Source of the DNA: Acidimicrobiaceae bacterium
Lineage (GTDB): Bacteria; Actinomycetota; Acidimicrobiia; Acidimicrobiales; RAAP-2
DNA: 51,947 nucleotides
Reading direction: 5' to 3'
NCBI GenBank assembly: GCA_003160115.1
Contig: PLQL01000016.1
Location: 17,683 to 69,629, forward strand
Below, piece after piece: positions 8,386 through 18,109 of this stretch (position 1 is its first letter; each line of letters starts with the position of its first letter). The notes beneath the pieces were generated by a model. The model made no database searches. It saw only the letters and a list, made by a program, of their open reading frames with translations, and was not told the DNA's origin. The translations under genes were made by a program, and so were the position numbers.

Positions 8386-10425
8386 TCACCAGAGTTTTGA
8401 CAAGCGACCTTCGACCAGTGCCGGACCGGGGATCGGTTCTAGATCGGCGAGGTTCATCGTGCTCGCACGAGGAGTCTCGTGCAGTTGTTCCTCGAGGGTC
8501 TGGCGCACGGCCTTGCTCAAGAAACGCGATGGTTGGGCCCACGAATGATCGTCGCGCACTCGGTGGTGGTGGTAGCGCAGAGGAACGTAGATCGCGAGGT
8601 GACGCCGGGCGCGCGTGACCGCGACGTAGAAGAGTCGTCGCTCCTCTTCGAGCCCCTCGGGTGACCCGAGGGCCATATCCGAAGGAAAGTTGCCGTCGGC
8701 GGCGTGGATGACGTGCACCGCGTCGAACTCGAGGCCCTTGGCCGAATGGACCGTCGATAGCACGAGCCAATCCTCGTCGACGAACGGGGGCCCCGCGAGG
8801 TCCCCGGTCGAGGCGGGCGGCTCCAGGACCTGTTCGGCGGCGACGTCACTGAGGCGCGTCGTCTCGTTGCAAGCGAGCACGAGCGCGCCCAGGTCTTCGA
8901 GGCGCACCGCGGCGTCCTGGTAGGACGCGACGATGAAGGGTACGAGTGCGTCGGCGATCCGTTGGGCGTGAGCCATCGGCGGTTCGTGCGCTCGTGACAC
9001 CATGGCCTGGATCAGTTGGGCCGACGCGTCGCGCGTGTCGCAGGGCACGAGCTCGAGGGCCCCGGGCCAGCGATGCTCGACCTCCAGGAACGAAAGAGGT
9101 AGCAGCCGGTGTTCGTCGCGCAGAGCGTCAATGAGACGGCGAGCTTTGGCGGGACCGACGCCCGGCATCAATTGGAGGAGACGGAACCACGCCACCTCGT
9201 CGCGCGGATTGTCCGCCAGGCGAAAGGCCGCGAGCAGGTCCTTCACGTGTGCCGCCTCCAGATAGCGCAGTCCGCCGTACTTGACGAAGGGGATCCGGCG
9301 CCGCGAGAGTTCGATCTCGAGGTCGGCACTGTGGTGCGCCGCACGAAAGAGGACGGCTTGGTCGCGGAGTGCGACGCCCTCCTCGTAGAGTTCGAGGACG
9401 CGGTCCGCCACGATCTCGGACTGGTGACGTTCGTCGGCGCAGTGCACGAGTTGGGGTGAGCCCGTGCCGAGTACGGGTCGGTCCTCACGCAAGACGGCAC
9501 AGAAGCCTTCCGGGGCGTCCGCGGCGAGCGCGTTGGCGACCTCGAGTATGGCGCCCGAGGAGCGGTAGTTGACGTTCAGCGTGATGGTGACTAGACCTTC
9601 GAAATAGTCAGGGGCGTCGAGCAGAAAGCGTGGCGAGGCACCTCGAAAGCCGTAGATTGCCTGGGCGTCGTCACCGACCATGGTCACGCGCGGGTCGCAC
9701 CGGCGAAGGCCCCGCAGGATATCTAACTGCAACTGGTTCACGTCCTGGAACTCGTCGACCAGTACGTGGTCAAAGGAAGCCGCCAACGTGGCTCCCAGAG
9801 CGTCATCTTCGACGGCGGCGCGCCAAAAGAGCAGAAGGTCATCAAAGTCCAAGAGACCGAGCGCACGCTTGCGATTCACGAAGGCTGAGAAGAGGGTACC
9901 GACCTGTTCGTGGTGGTCGACGCACCAGGGAGTGTGCTCGGCCATGACGTCACGCAGCGCGTCGCCCGTGTTCACCGTCCTCGAATAGAGGGCCGCCAAG
10001 GTGTTCTTCTTGGGCAGGCGGCGTTTGTCGCTGAGCACACCAAGATCACTGCGCACGAGGTCAAGGAGGTCCGCGGCGTCGCCGTGGTCTAGTACTCCGA
10101 AGCCATCGCTCAGACCCACGGCCGTGTGATGTCGACGAAGCGTATGGTGGGCGACCGAGTGAAACGTGCCGCCCGCGACGCGGTGCACGTGCGCTGTGGC
10201 ACGTATCGCGCGGACCCGATTGAGAATCTCGCGGGCGGAACGCCGGGTGAAGGTGAGCAACAGGATCCGCTCGGGCGCGATCCCCTGGTCGAGCAAATAC
10301 TCAACCCTCGCGGTCAGGGTGGTCGTCTTTCCGGTACCGGGCCCGGCGATTACGCGCAACGGCTGATCACCGAACGAGGCCGCCTCGCGCTGATGATCGT
10401 TGAGATCGGTGCGAGTGGCGAACAT
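8386..10425 (-). CDS. UvrD/Rep-family ATP-dependent DNA helicase
   Basis: VIAGPGTGKTTTLTARVEYLL, LLLTFTRRSAREIL, HVLVDEFQDVNQLQLDIL, VGDDAQAIYGFRGAS, STVHSAKGLEFDAVHVI, EERRLFYVAVTRAR. Confidence 0.93.
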   Translation of the reverse strand: MFATRTDLNDHQREAASFGDQPLRVIAGPGTGKTTTLTARVEYLLDQGIAPERILLLTFTRRSAREILNRVRAIRATAHVHRVAGGTFHSVAHHTLRRHHTAVGLSDGFGVLDHGDAADLLDLVRSDLGVLSDKRRLPKKNTLAALYSRTVNTGDALRDVMAEHTPWCVDHHEQVGTLFSAFVNRKRALGLLDFDDLLLFWRAAVEDDALGATLAASFDHVLVDEFQDVNQLQLDILRGLRRCDPRVTMVGDDAQAIYGFRGASPRFLLDAPDYFEGLVTITLNVNYRSSGAILEVANALAADAPEGFCAVLREDRPVLGTGSPQLVHCADERHQSEIVADRVLELYEEGVALRDQAVLFRAAHHSADLEIELSRRRIPFVKYGGLRYLEAAHVKDLLAAFRLADNPRDEVAWFRLLQLMPGVGPAKARRLIDALRDEHRLLPLSFLEVEHRWPGALELVPCDTRDASAQLIQAMVSRAHEPPMAHAQRIADALVPFIVASYQDAAVRLEDLGALVLACNETTRLSDVAAEQVLEPPASTGDLAGPPFVDEDWLVLSTVHSAKGLEFDAVHVIHAADGNFPSDMALGSPEGLEEERRLFYVAVTRARRHLAIYVPLRYHHHRVRDDHSWAQPSRFLSKAVRQTLEEQLHETPRASTMNLADLEPIPGPALVEGRLSKLW

Positions 10426-10630
10426 GGTGTGACCGTAGTGAGGGGCTGTGACAGGACTTGGGTGGTCGACCACACCGCACCATTCTTCTGGCCTCCAGGC
10501 CAAGTCGGGACCGTCCTAAAGCCCTGAAAACCGGCAAAACGGCGAGACATTCGACTGGATCGAGACGTCATTGAGTGACGCAGCCACGAACAACATGGTG
10601 TCGCGTACCGAGATGGCTGGGTCAGCGTGA

Positions 10631-13600
10631 TCAATCCGCGGGTGGTTCGCTCAAGGACTCTTCGCTCGCGTTCACCGGCCAGCGGTGGCCCTCGTCGATT
10701 AACTTCGTGAGATTCGCCGCGGTCATGGGTTGGGCGAGCAGATAGCCCTGACCGCGTACGCATGACAGTTTCCTTAGCAGCTCCAGTTGCTCCTGCGTCG
10801 CCACGCCCTCGGCGGTCACCTCGAGGTTAAGTGCGGCCGCCATGGCGATGATGGCGGCGACGAGCGCCGAGTCGTCCGAGTCGTGGCCTAGACCATCGAC
10901 GAAGGACCGATCGATCTTCACCGCGTCAAAGGGAAACAGCTTCAGGTAACTCAGAGACGAGTAGCCGGTGCCAAAGTCGTCGATGACGAGCCCGACGCCG
11001 AGTTCCTTGAACGACGTGAGAATTCGAGCGCAGTAGTCGATGTCTTCCATCCAGATGCTCTCGGTCAGTTCCAAGGAGAGGTCTGCGGGCGAAAGTTTCG
11101 ACCGTTTGAGCGCGTCGCGTACGGTCGCGATGATGTCAGGATTGAGGATTTGGCGAACCGAAAGGTTGACTGCGATGCTCAGGGCGGGCTGTGTGGCCTG
11201 CCACGCGACCAACTGCTCGCACGCTTCTTCCAGGACCCACGCGCCGATGGGAATTATCAGACCAGAATGCTCGGCAATCGGGATGAAATCGTCCGGGTTC
11301 ACGAGCACGCCACTGGGGTGTTCCCAGCGCAGTAGCGCTTCAGCCCCTATCAATTCACCGGTCCAGATATTGACGACTGGTTGGTAGTAGACCGTGAATT
11401 CCTCTCGCGTGAGCGCCAAGGCGAGGGCCGACGTGGTAGCCAAACGCCCTTCGACCTTCTCGTGAAGTACCTCGTCGTAGAGGGCGATGCTGCCCGGGCC
11501 CAGTCCCTTTGCCCGGTACATGGCGAAGTCGGCGGTCTGCAGCATCGTCTCGGGCGTCGACGCCGAGCCCGAAGTGGTCACGCCCATACTGCCGGTGACG
11601 CGGACTTCGCCGGCGGCTAATTTCACCGGTAGTTTGATGGCGTCGAGAATTCGAGTGCCGATCACACTGACTTCGGCCTTGCTGGCCCCTTCGCAGACGA
11701 TCACGAACTCGTCGCCGCCAAAGCGCGCCACCGTGTCACCGGGTCGTATGGCGCTCCTTATCTGGGCCGCGACGTACACCAGCAGTTCGTCCCCCGCCGT
11801 GTGGCCAAGCGAGTCGTTGATCTCCTTGAAATTGTCGATGTCGAGGAACATCACGTTGATGGGTACGTGGCTGCGAGTAGAGCGGGCGAGGCTCTGGTCG
11901 AGGCGGTCGGCGAGTAGAGCGCGGTTGGGCAGTCCCGTGAGCTCGTCGTGCATCGCCCGGTGAGCGAGCTCGTTGGCCAGCTTCTTGTACGCGGTGATGT
12001 CCAACAAGTACGAGTAGAAGTAAAGGGGAGTTCCCTTCGCGTCACGTACGATTGAAACGTGGGTGGCGGCCCACACCTCGGAGCCGTCCGGACGTAGGTA
12101 CCGTCGCTCGTCGGCGTAGGTCGAAACACCGGCGGCAACTTTTTCGGTGAGGATGTCCATGAGAGGAATGTCATCAGGGTGGGTGAAATCGGTCCAGCGT
12201 CGGCCGAGAAGGAGCTCCTTGGGTCGACCCAGGAGGTCACAGACCGCCTGATTGACCCGCAGAGCAATGCCGTTGAGGTCAACGAGAGCCGTTCCAATCG
12301 CCGATTGCTCGAAACCGGTTTCAAAACTGAGTTCGAGGCGACGCCGTTCACCCTCGAGCGCGACCCGTTCCGTTTCGTCACTGAGAGTGCCGACCATGTT
12401 AATCGGAGTGCCGCTGGCGTCGCACTGGATTTCGGCAAGCGCCTTGACGGAGCGCTCTTCACCATTCGCGAAAACAATCCGGAAGTCGATATTGAACGGC
12501 ACGCCATGGAGGGTGGCGTTGAACCAGGCTTTACGAACCCGTTCGATGTCGTCGGTATGAATGCACGTAAGGAAAAGTTCGGTACTTGGCGCGAGGTTGG
12601 CCTCAACACCGAGGATCCGGTACATCTCGCCCGACCACGTCATCGTGTCGTGGACGACGTCGTACTGCACGCCTCCGACGTGGGCAATACGTTGGGTTTC
12701 AATAAGTTGACGCTGGCTCTCACGAAGCATTGCGTCGGCGGCCCGTTGTGCGGTGACGTCGTGCGCAATTCTTGAAATGCCGGTGATCTGGCCCTGCGCA
12801 TTCAATATTGGTGAGACCGTGATCTGTACGTCGAGAGAGCGTTTGCCCCTGGTCACGTGCACGACGTCAATCTGCTCGGGAACGCCGGTGGCAATCACTC
12901 GCTGTCGAATAGTCCTAGCCTCGTCGTATTGTTGAGGCGGGAGAATACTTGCCAAAGTCTTGCCGATCACCTCGCTCGCTTTTGCGCCAAAGAGTTTCTC
13001 GGCTGCGGCATTCCAACTCATTATGATGCCATGTCGGTCTGATCCAAATATGGCCTCGCCTGAGCCCTCGACTATGGTGGCGAGCAAGAGACGCTGATTC
13101 TCCATGTCGAGTTGGGTTGTCACGTCATCGACGACCGCGCCAATACCGATGATCTCGTTGTCGACCCGTACGGGGTAGAAGTTTGACCGCCACTGATGAG
13201 TACGCTGAGGGTCAGTCCTCGAGGGTCCCGTGACTTCGTGGTTGAGAATCGCTGGTCCACCCTCGAGGATCCGGTGAAACGCTGGCCCGATTTGGGTCCA
13301 CAAGTCGGGTAGGGCCTCGGAGACGAGCTGGCCCGTCCGTTCACTTACGGTTGACAGCGTGATGGACGCCAACTGTTCATTGATGGTTCGTACGCGGAAA
13401 TCTCGGTCGACGAACGCGATACCAACCGGTGCGTCCTCCAGGATCATCTTCAAGATTGCCGAAGTCTCGCGGGCGTGACGCGCGAACAATTGCGCTGCGG
13501 CCTCGTTCGTTACGGCGTCCTCGACGTCGATCGCCGTGCCGATCCAGCTTCGCCGCCGGCCGTGCGCGTCGTCAACCGTTCGGGCGTTCACCTCGTGCCA

Positions 13601-13909
13601 GCGATAGATTCCGTCGAATCGTCGTACGCGATATCGACAGGAATACGGCGAGGAGTCGCGCATTGAGGTCTTCCACTCCTTGCGAGCGTTCTTGGCGTCG
13701 TCGGGATGCGCGAAGGAGAACCAGTCCCAGGACTCACCGTCGATGACGCTAAGACCCGTGTAGAGCGTTCCTAAGTTGTTGAGGTATTGACTCGCCCCCT
13801 GGGGCGCCGCCGTCCAAACGATGCTCGGAACCGAGTCGCAGACGACACGCAAGTCCGCGTCTTTGATGGCCGTGCCCGGGCCTGATTGGTCGGCCTTCAA
13901 GCGGCCCAC
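10631..13909 (-). CDS. PAS-PAS-PAS-GGDEF-EAL c-di-GMP signalling protein
   Basis: Multiple PAS/PAC repeats; RPGDTVARFGGDEF; EALLRWEHP, ELTESIWMED, DDFGTGYSSLSYL, KIDRSFVDGL. Confidence 0.95.
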   Translation of the reverse strand: MGRLKADQSGPGTAIKDADLRVVCDSVPSIVWTAAPQGASQYLNNLGTLYTGLSVIDGESWDWFSFAHPDDAKNARKEWKTSMRDSSPYSCRYRVRRFDGIYRWHEVNARTVDDAHGRRRSWIGTAIDVEDAVTNEAAAQLFARHARETSAILKMILEDAPVGIAFVDRDFRVRTINEQLASITLSTVSERTGQLVSEALPDLWTQIGPAFHRILEGGPAILNHEVTGPSRTDPQRTHQWRSNFYPVRVDNEIIGIGAVVDDVTTQLDMENQRLLLATIVEGSGEAIFGSDRHGIIMSWNAAAEKLFGAKASEVIGKTLASILPPQQYDEARTIRQRVIATGVPEQIDVVHVTRGKRSLDVQITVSPILNAQGQITGISRIAHDVTAQRAADAMLRESQRQLIETQRIAHVGGVQYDVVHDTMTWSGEMYRILGVEANLAPSTELFLTCIHTDDIERVRKAWFNATLHGVPFNIDFRIVFANGEERSVKALAEIQCDASGTPINMVGTLSDETERVALEGERRRLELSFETGFEQSAIGTALVDLNGIALRVNQAVCDLLGRPKELLLGRRWTDFTHPDDIPLMDILTEKVAAGVSTYADERRYLRPDGSEVWAATHVSIVRDAKGTPLYFYSYLLDITAYKKLANELAHRAMHDELTGLPNRALLADRLDQSLARSTRSHVPINVMFLDIDNFKEINDSLGHTAGDELLVYVAAQIRSAIRPGDTVARFGGDEFVIVCEGASKAEVSVIGTRILDAIKLPVKLAAGEVRVTGSMGVTTSGSASTPETMLQTADFAMYRAKGLGPGSIALYDEVLHEKVEGRLATTSALALALTREEFTVYYQPVVNIWTGELIGAEALLRWEHPSGVLVNPDDFIPIAEHSGLIIPIGAWVLEEACEQLVAWQATQPALSIAVNLSVRQILNPDIIATVRDALKRSKLSPADLSLELTESIWMEDIDYCARILTSFKELGVGLVIDDFGTGYSSLSYLKLFPFDAVKIDRSFVDGLGHDSDDSALVAAIIAMAAALNLEVTAEGVATQEQLELLRKLSCVRGQGYLLAQPMTAANLTKLIDEGHRWPVNASEESLSEPPAD

Positions 13910-14040
13910 CTGACCAAGTAGTCTGTTTCAGAAGTATCGCGGCGCTCGTGGCAACCGCCATTATGACGCGAAGGAACTGCGGCCATAGACGCGAAACGGA
14001 CGGGTCTCGGTCGCCGGCGCGAGAGCTTCGTCACGACGAC

Positions 14041-14283
14041 CTAGGCCCGCGCCTCGTGGTCGTGATCAGAAGCTTGGGTGAACGACAGTTTGTTGAGGAT
14101 GTTGCGCGCAATCTGCGCGTGCGGCACTTTGATTTGGCCCGCGGGACCCCTTCGGCCGTCGAGCCGACCGCGGTCGAAACTGCCAGCGTCAAAGAGAAAG
14201 TCCGTAAGTGAGTCGTCGCCCTTGTCGGTGGGTTTGACCACCGATTCCCCAGCGCCGTGGGTCATGTCCTCTAATCCGCTCAT
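14041..14283 (-). CDS. hypothetical protein (80 aa)
   Basis: MSGLEDMTHGAGESVVKPTDKGDDSLTDFLFDAG...; GAGGAG RBS upstream. Confidence 0.45.
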   Translation of the reverse strand: MSGLEDMTHGAGESVVKPTDKGDDSLTDFLFDAGSFDRGRLDGRRGPAGQIKVPHAQIARNILNKLSFTQASDHDHEARA

Positions 14284-14589
14284 CGTGGCTCCTCGTCGTT
14301 TCGAGGTCACCGGGGGCTGGAGTGACGAACCTACGAAGTTGAACCCGACGATTCCCAACGTGGTACTCAACTTCTTGCTTAATTGTATACCCATCAGGGA
14401 ATTGAGCGAACAAAATCTCCCTTCGCGCTTTGCGGCGCCGCACGCCCATTTTCGCTAAAACGGGGAATATTCAGGGTCGAACCTGGGTCCGACGATCGGT
14501 CAAATACGAAAGTCTGGTGGTCCGCACTGATGTAATGGTGGCGCGCTGAAGCGATTTGTCACCTGTAGCGAGGCTATAAATCTGGCCGA

Positions 14590-16071
14590 TTACTCGGACT
14601 CGTCGCCCGCGAGCGTTCCCGCCGCCACCATGCCGAGCTCGGCGTGGGCCAGCGTCGCCTCGGTCGTCGTCGCGGGTGGTCGCAGACGGCCTGGTACGAA
14701 GAAGGCGGCGATCGTGGCGGCGGCGGCCGCCACCGTGAGCAAGGCGAACCCGTGCGTGTAGCCAGATTGTCGAGGGACTTCGCCCGCGCGTGCACCCGAC
14801 GTGACGATGCTGCTCATCACGGCGGCCCCCACCGAACCCCCGATCGTTCGGATGTTCGCGTTCATGCCGCTCGCGACACCGGTCTGGTGCGGGGGCACCG
14901 CCACGACGACGAGCGCCGACATCGAAGAAAACGCCAAACCGAAGCCGACACCCTCGATGACCATGGCGAGCAGGATCTCCCATTGGGCGGCGTGGGCGAA
15001 AGTCAAGATCGCGAAATTGGCGATGCCCACGAAGAGGCCGGCGATGAGAACGGTTTTGCTGCCGTAGCGCTGCGAGAGTCGGCCCGACATCATGCCAAAG
15101 ATGAACATGAAGACGCTCGCCGGCAGCAGGATCAGACCCGACTTGGTGATGCTGAGCGCGAAGCCGTAACCGGCCGAACGCGGCGTTTGCAGGAACTCGG
15201 GCAGGAACGCGAAGACCGCGTACATGCCGACGCCCAACAGCAGGGCCACGAGATTCGTCGTCCAGACCGCGGGGATGCGCATCATCTCCATGTCGATGAG
15301 CGGATGCGTGGAGCGCGCCTCGACGAACACCCATGCCACCGCCACCAGAAGTCCTAGGACGATCAGAGCGATCACGCGCGTCGAGCCCCAACCCCAAGTG
15401 GGCGCCTCGCTGATCGCGAGGATGATCGCGACGAGCCAGACCGACAAGAGCACGACGCCGGACCAGCTGAGCGTTCCGGGCGTACGAACGTCGGACTCGG
15501 GGATCACGTAGTGCGCCGCTACTGTCGCGTAGGCCATGACAATCATCGGAATCCAGAACAGCCAGTGGTAGTTGAGCGCGTTGACGATGGGTCCCGCGAG
15601 CACGATACCCACACCACTACCCGCCGCCGCTAGGGCCGCGATCACGCCAATGGCTCCCAGGACCTTCTCCTTAGGGAACTCGTCGCGAATGAGCCCAAAG
15701 GACAAGGGCAGCACGCCACCACCGATTCCCTGGATGGCGCGAGCGATGATCATCAGCGAGATTGACCCGGCCACCGCGGCGAGCAGCGAACCCAGCGTGA
15801 GTGCGATCAGCGTAAGCACTAGGAGACGTTCCTTGCCGTACATGTCCCCGAGGCGTCCCATGATCGGCGTGAAGATCGCCGCCGACAAGAGGTACGCGGT
15901 CAGGACCCAGGTGACCGTGTTTTGAGAGGTGTGCAGTCCCGCCTGGACCGTGGGAAGGACCGGTATGACGAGCGACTGCAGCAGCGCGAAGCCGGCCACG
16001 GCGAGGGCGAGTACGGCGTAGGTCGCCCGATAGGAGCGGCGAGTGGTGGGAGGGGCCATGGGGAGGGTCAC
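14590..16071 (-). CDS. MFS transporter, DHA2-type drug exporter
   Basis: 493 aa, 14-TM-like; FTPIMGRLGDMYGKERLLVLTLIALTLGS. Confidence 0.88.
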   Translation of the reverse strand: MTLPMAPPTTRRSYRATYAVLALAVAGFALLQSLVIPVLPTVQAGLHTSQNTVTWVLTAYLLSAAIFTPIMGRLGDMYGKERLLVLTLIALTLGSLLAAVAGSISLMIIARAIQGIGGGVLPLSFGLIRDEFPKEKVLGAIGVIAALAAAGSGVGIVLAGPIVNALNYHWLFWIPMIVMAYATVAAHYVIPESDVRTPGTLSWSGVVLLSVWLVAIILAISEAPTWGWGSTRVIALIVLGLLVAVAWVFVEARSTHPLIDMEMMRIPAVWTTNLVALLLGVGMYAVFAFLPEFLQTPRSAGYGFALSITKSGLILLPASVFMFIFGMMSGRLSQRYGSKTVLIAGLFVGIANFAILTFAHAAQWEILLAMVIEGVGFGLAFSSMSALVVVAVPPHQTGVASGMNANIRTIGGSVGAAVMSSIVTSGARAGEVPRQSGYTHGFALLTVAAAAATIAAFFVPGRLRPPATTTEATLAHAELGMVAAGTLAGDESE

Positions 16072-16178
16072 CTTGCGTTTACGAGATGGAACTTCGAATG
16101 CTCAGACTAGTGGCGACGAATGGCACCTTTGGCGCGACATCGAGCGTCCAGACAATCGTGGTCGCCGTTCGAGGGGCG

Positions 16179-17006
16179 TCAGGCCCCGATGAAGCCGAGC
16201 GACTTCTCCCACAGGAGGCGGGCATTCTCGGGATCTAACGCCTGGACGTCGAGCGAATCCGAGATCGAGTGTTTGATGTAGTACTTACCGGACTGCCAGT
16301 CCCTACCCGGGGTGGTACTGGCGAGCCAGATCAGATTGTCCGCGCCCTTGGCGGTCGAGATGAGAAAGAGATTTCGAAGCGGTGAGTGGTAGACGTAGCG
16401 CATGAGGCTGTTCGTGTCGTTCGCGAAGTTGCTCGCGACGTTGCCCGGGTGGAACGCGACCGCGGAGATGCCCTGTTCGTGGAAGCGTCGGTGCAGCTCA
16501 AAAGTGAACAAGATGTTCTCCAATTTGGCGTTGCCGTAGGCCACGCGCTGTGAGTACCTGTCGGTCACCTCGAGGTCGTTGATGTCAAAGCGGCTGAAGA
16601 ACTTGGCCGCGATGCTCGAGGTGTTGAGCACCGACGCGCGGCTGGCGATCAAGACGTCCATCAATTCGTGCGTCAGGAGGAACGGTGCGAGGTAATTGAT
16701 CTGCATCGTCTTCTCGTGACCGTCTACTGTGACTTCGCGCTCTCCGAAGATGCCGCCAGCGTTGTTGGCGAGCACGTCGATGCGCGGAAGGTCGCGTCGC
16801 AGGTTCGACGCCAAGCGTCGGACGTCGCTCAGCTTCGCAAAGTCGGCGACGTAGAAGGGAACACCGATACTTCGAGCCACCTGTTCGGTCTTGGCCGGTG
16901 AGCGGCCAACCACGACCACCGCGTTGCCCCGGGCGTGCAGGGTACGGGCCGCCTCGGCGCCGATGCCGTCACTGGCTCCCGTTATGACAATGACTCGTTG
17001 GTCCAC
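16179..17006 (-). CDS. SDR family oxidoreductase (retinol dehydrogenase-like)
   Basis: VIVITGASDGIGAEAARTLHARGNAVVVVGRS, LANNAGGIFG, YGNAKLENILF. Confidence 0.87.
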   Translation of the reverse strand: MDQRVIVITGASDGIGAEAARTLHARGNAVVVVGRSPAKTEQVARSIGVPFYVADFAKLSDVRRLASNLRRDLPRIDVLANNAGGIFGEREVTVDGHEKTMQINYLAPFLLTHELMDVLIASRASVLNTSSIAAKFFSRFDINDLEVTDRYSQRVAYGNAKLENILFTFELHRRFHEQGISAVAFHPGNVASNFANDTNSLMRYVYHSPLRNLFLISTAKGADNLIWLASTTPGRDWQSGKYYIKHSISDSLDVQALDPENARLLWEKSLGFIGA

Positions 17007-17214
17007 GATTGTTCCTCAGGTTCGTTGACGCCACGTCCGAAGCCGATAAAGAGACACCGCTCGTACGCCCTAAAGCAGGGTAGACCGTGACGCGGTGAAC
17101 CGTGTCGGGACCGTCTAACGCAATTGCACTAGTAGAGTCAGGGCCGTTTTGCCTACGACGAAAGGTTCAGGTGGATGATGGACTGATTTCCAGACAAGCG
17201 TACGGTGACTTGAC

Positions 17215-17517
17215 ATGGAGACAAATAACCTCAAAACCGCAATTCAAGGACCACTTTTGATTGAGAGCGCTGCCTCAATTGGCAACGCTATCCGCCGCTA
17301 TCGGGCTGAAGCTGGGCTCACCCAGGAACAATTGTCACGCCGGACCGGTATTCGACGGGTCTACCTCTCGGAGATGGAAAGTGGCAAGGAAACCGAGCAG
17401 ATCAAGCGGCTGCTGGCGTTGCTGCACGAATTGGGCGTGTCGGTCACGTTCGACAAGGCAGAGTGGCCCCTTAGCAGATTTGCTGAACTCGACGACCTGC
17501 ACTCGTTGGTGCACTGA
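17215..17517 (+). CDS. XRE-family HTH regulator, HipB-like
   Basis: IGNAIRRYRAEAGLTQEQLSRRTGIRRVYLSEMESGKETEQIKRLLALLHELGVSVTF. Confidence 0.82.
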   Translation: METNNLKTAIQGPLLIESAASIGNAIRRYRAEAGLTQEQLSRRTGIRRVYLSEMESGKETEQIKRLLALLHELGVSVTFDKAEWPLSRFAELDDLHSLVH

Positions 17518-17672
17518 GTCACCCCTCGGCGCCGCCCCCACGGCGCCCCCCACGACACGGCCCAAGGTGTTGGACCCGACGAGGTCCCCGGGTCGTAGGC
17601 TTGGCCGTCCCCGCAATGATGTCGCTGGTTGATTAGCGCGGTGAGGGCCTTGGACGGCTCGCCCACGCGATT

Positions 17673-18067
17673 ATGGTGTCGACCTGTCGACGATCGACGA
17701 AGCGTCCTCGATGGCCCATCGGTTGGCGGAGGTCACCGAGGGGACGCGACGCGAGAATCGTACCTGGTTCGTTGCGGGCAAAGCATTCATGTGGGAGCGC
17801 CCCTTCAGCAAGGCCGACCTCAAGCGCTTCGGCGAGGAGAAGCCGCTGGCCGGACCGATTCTGGCTTTGTGCGTCGAGGACCTGGACGAGAAGCAAGCGG
17901 CCCTCGCCGCACACCCGGGTTCATTCTTTAGCATTTCGCACTTCGACGGGTACGCCGCCGTGCTCGTCCAGATGAATATGGTGACTAAGCGTCAACTCCA
18001 AGAGGCAATACTCGACGCGTGGCTCGCGAGCGCGCCTACACGCCTGAAACGTGGCTACCTGCGCTGA
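17673..18067 (+). CDS. MmcQ/YjbR-family protein, N-terminal frame disrupted (intact frame from ATG 17711)
   Basis: EVTEGTRRENRTWFVAGKAFMWERPF...GPILALCVEDLDEKQAAL...FFSISHFDGYAAVLVQM...AWLASAPTRL; 8 bp tandem duplication at 17677-17692 separates ATG 17673 from the rest. Confidence 0.7.
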
Positions 18068-18109
18068 GCGAGTTGCGACGTTCCAGACGGCACGAGCTTG
18101 CTCATTCGG

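Noticed and set aside
14471-15397. 308 aa minus ORF
   Set aside because: Alternate frame within the MFS gene 14590-16071; Arg/Gly/His-rich, no domain
17528-17547. GGCGCCG/CGGCGCC hairpin as a terminator
   Set aside because: No U tract; retained only as a note
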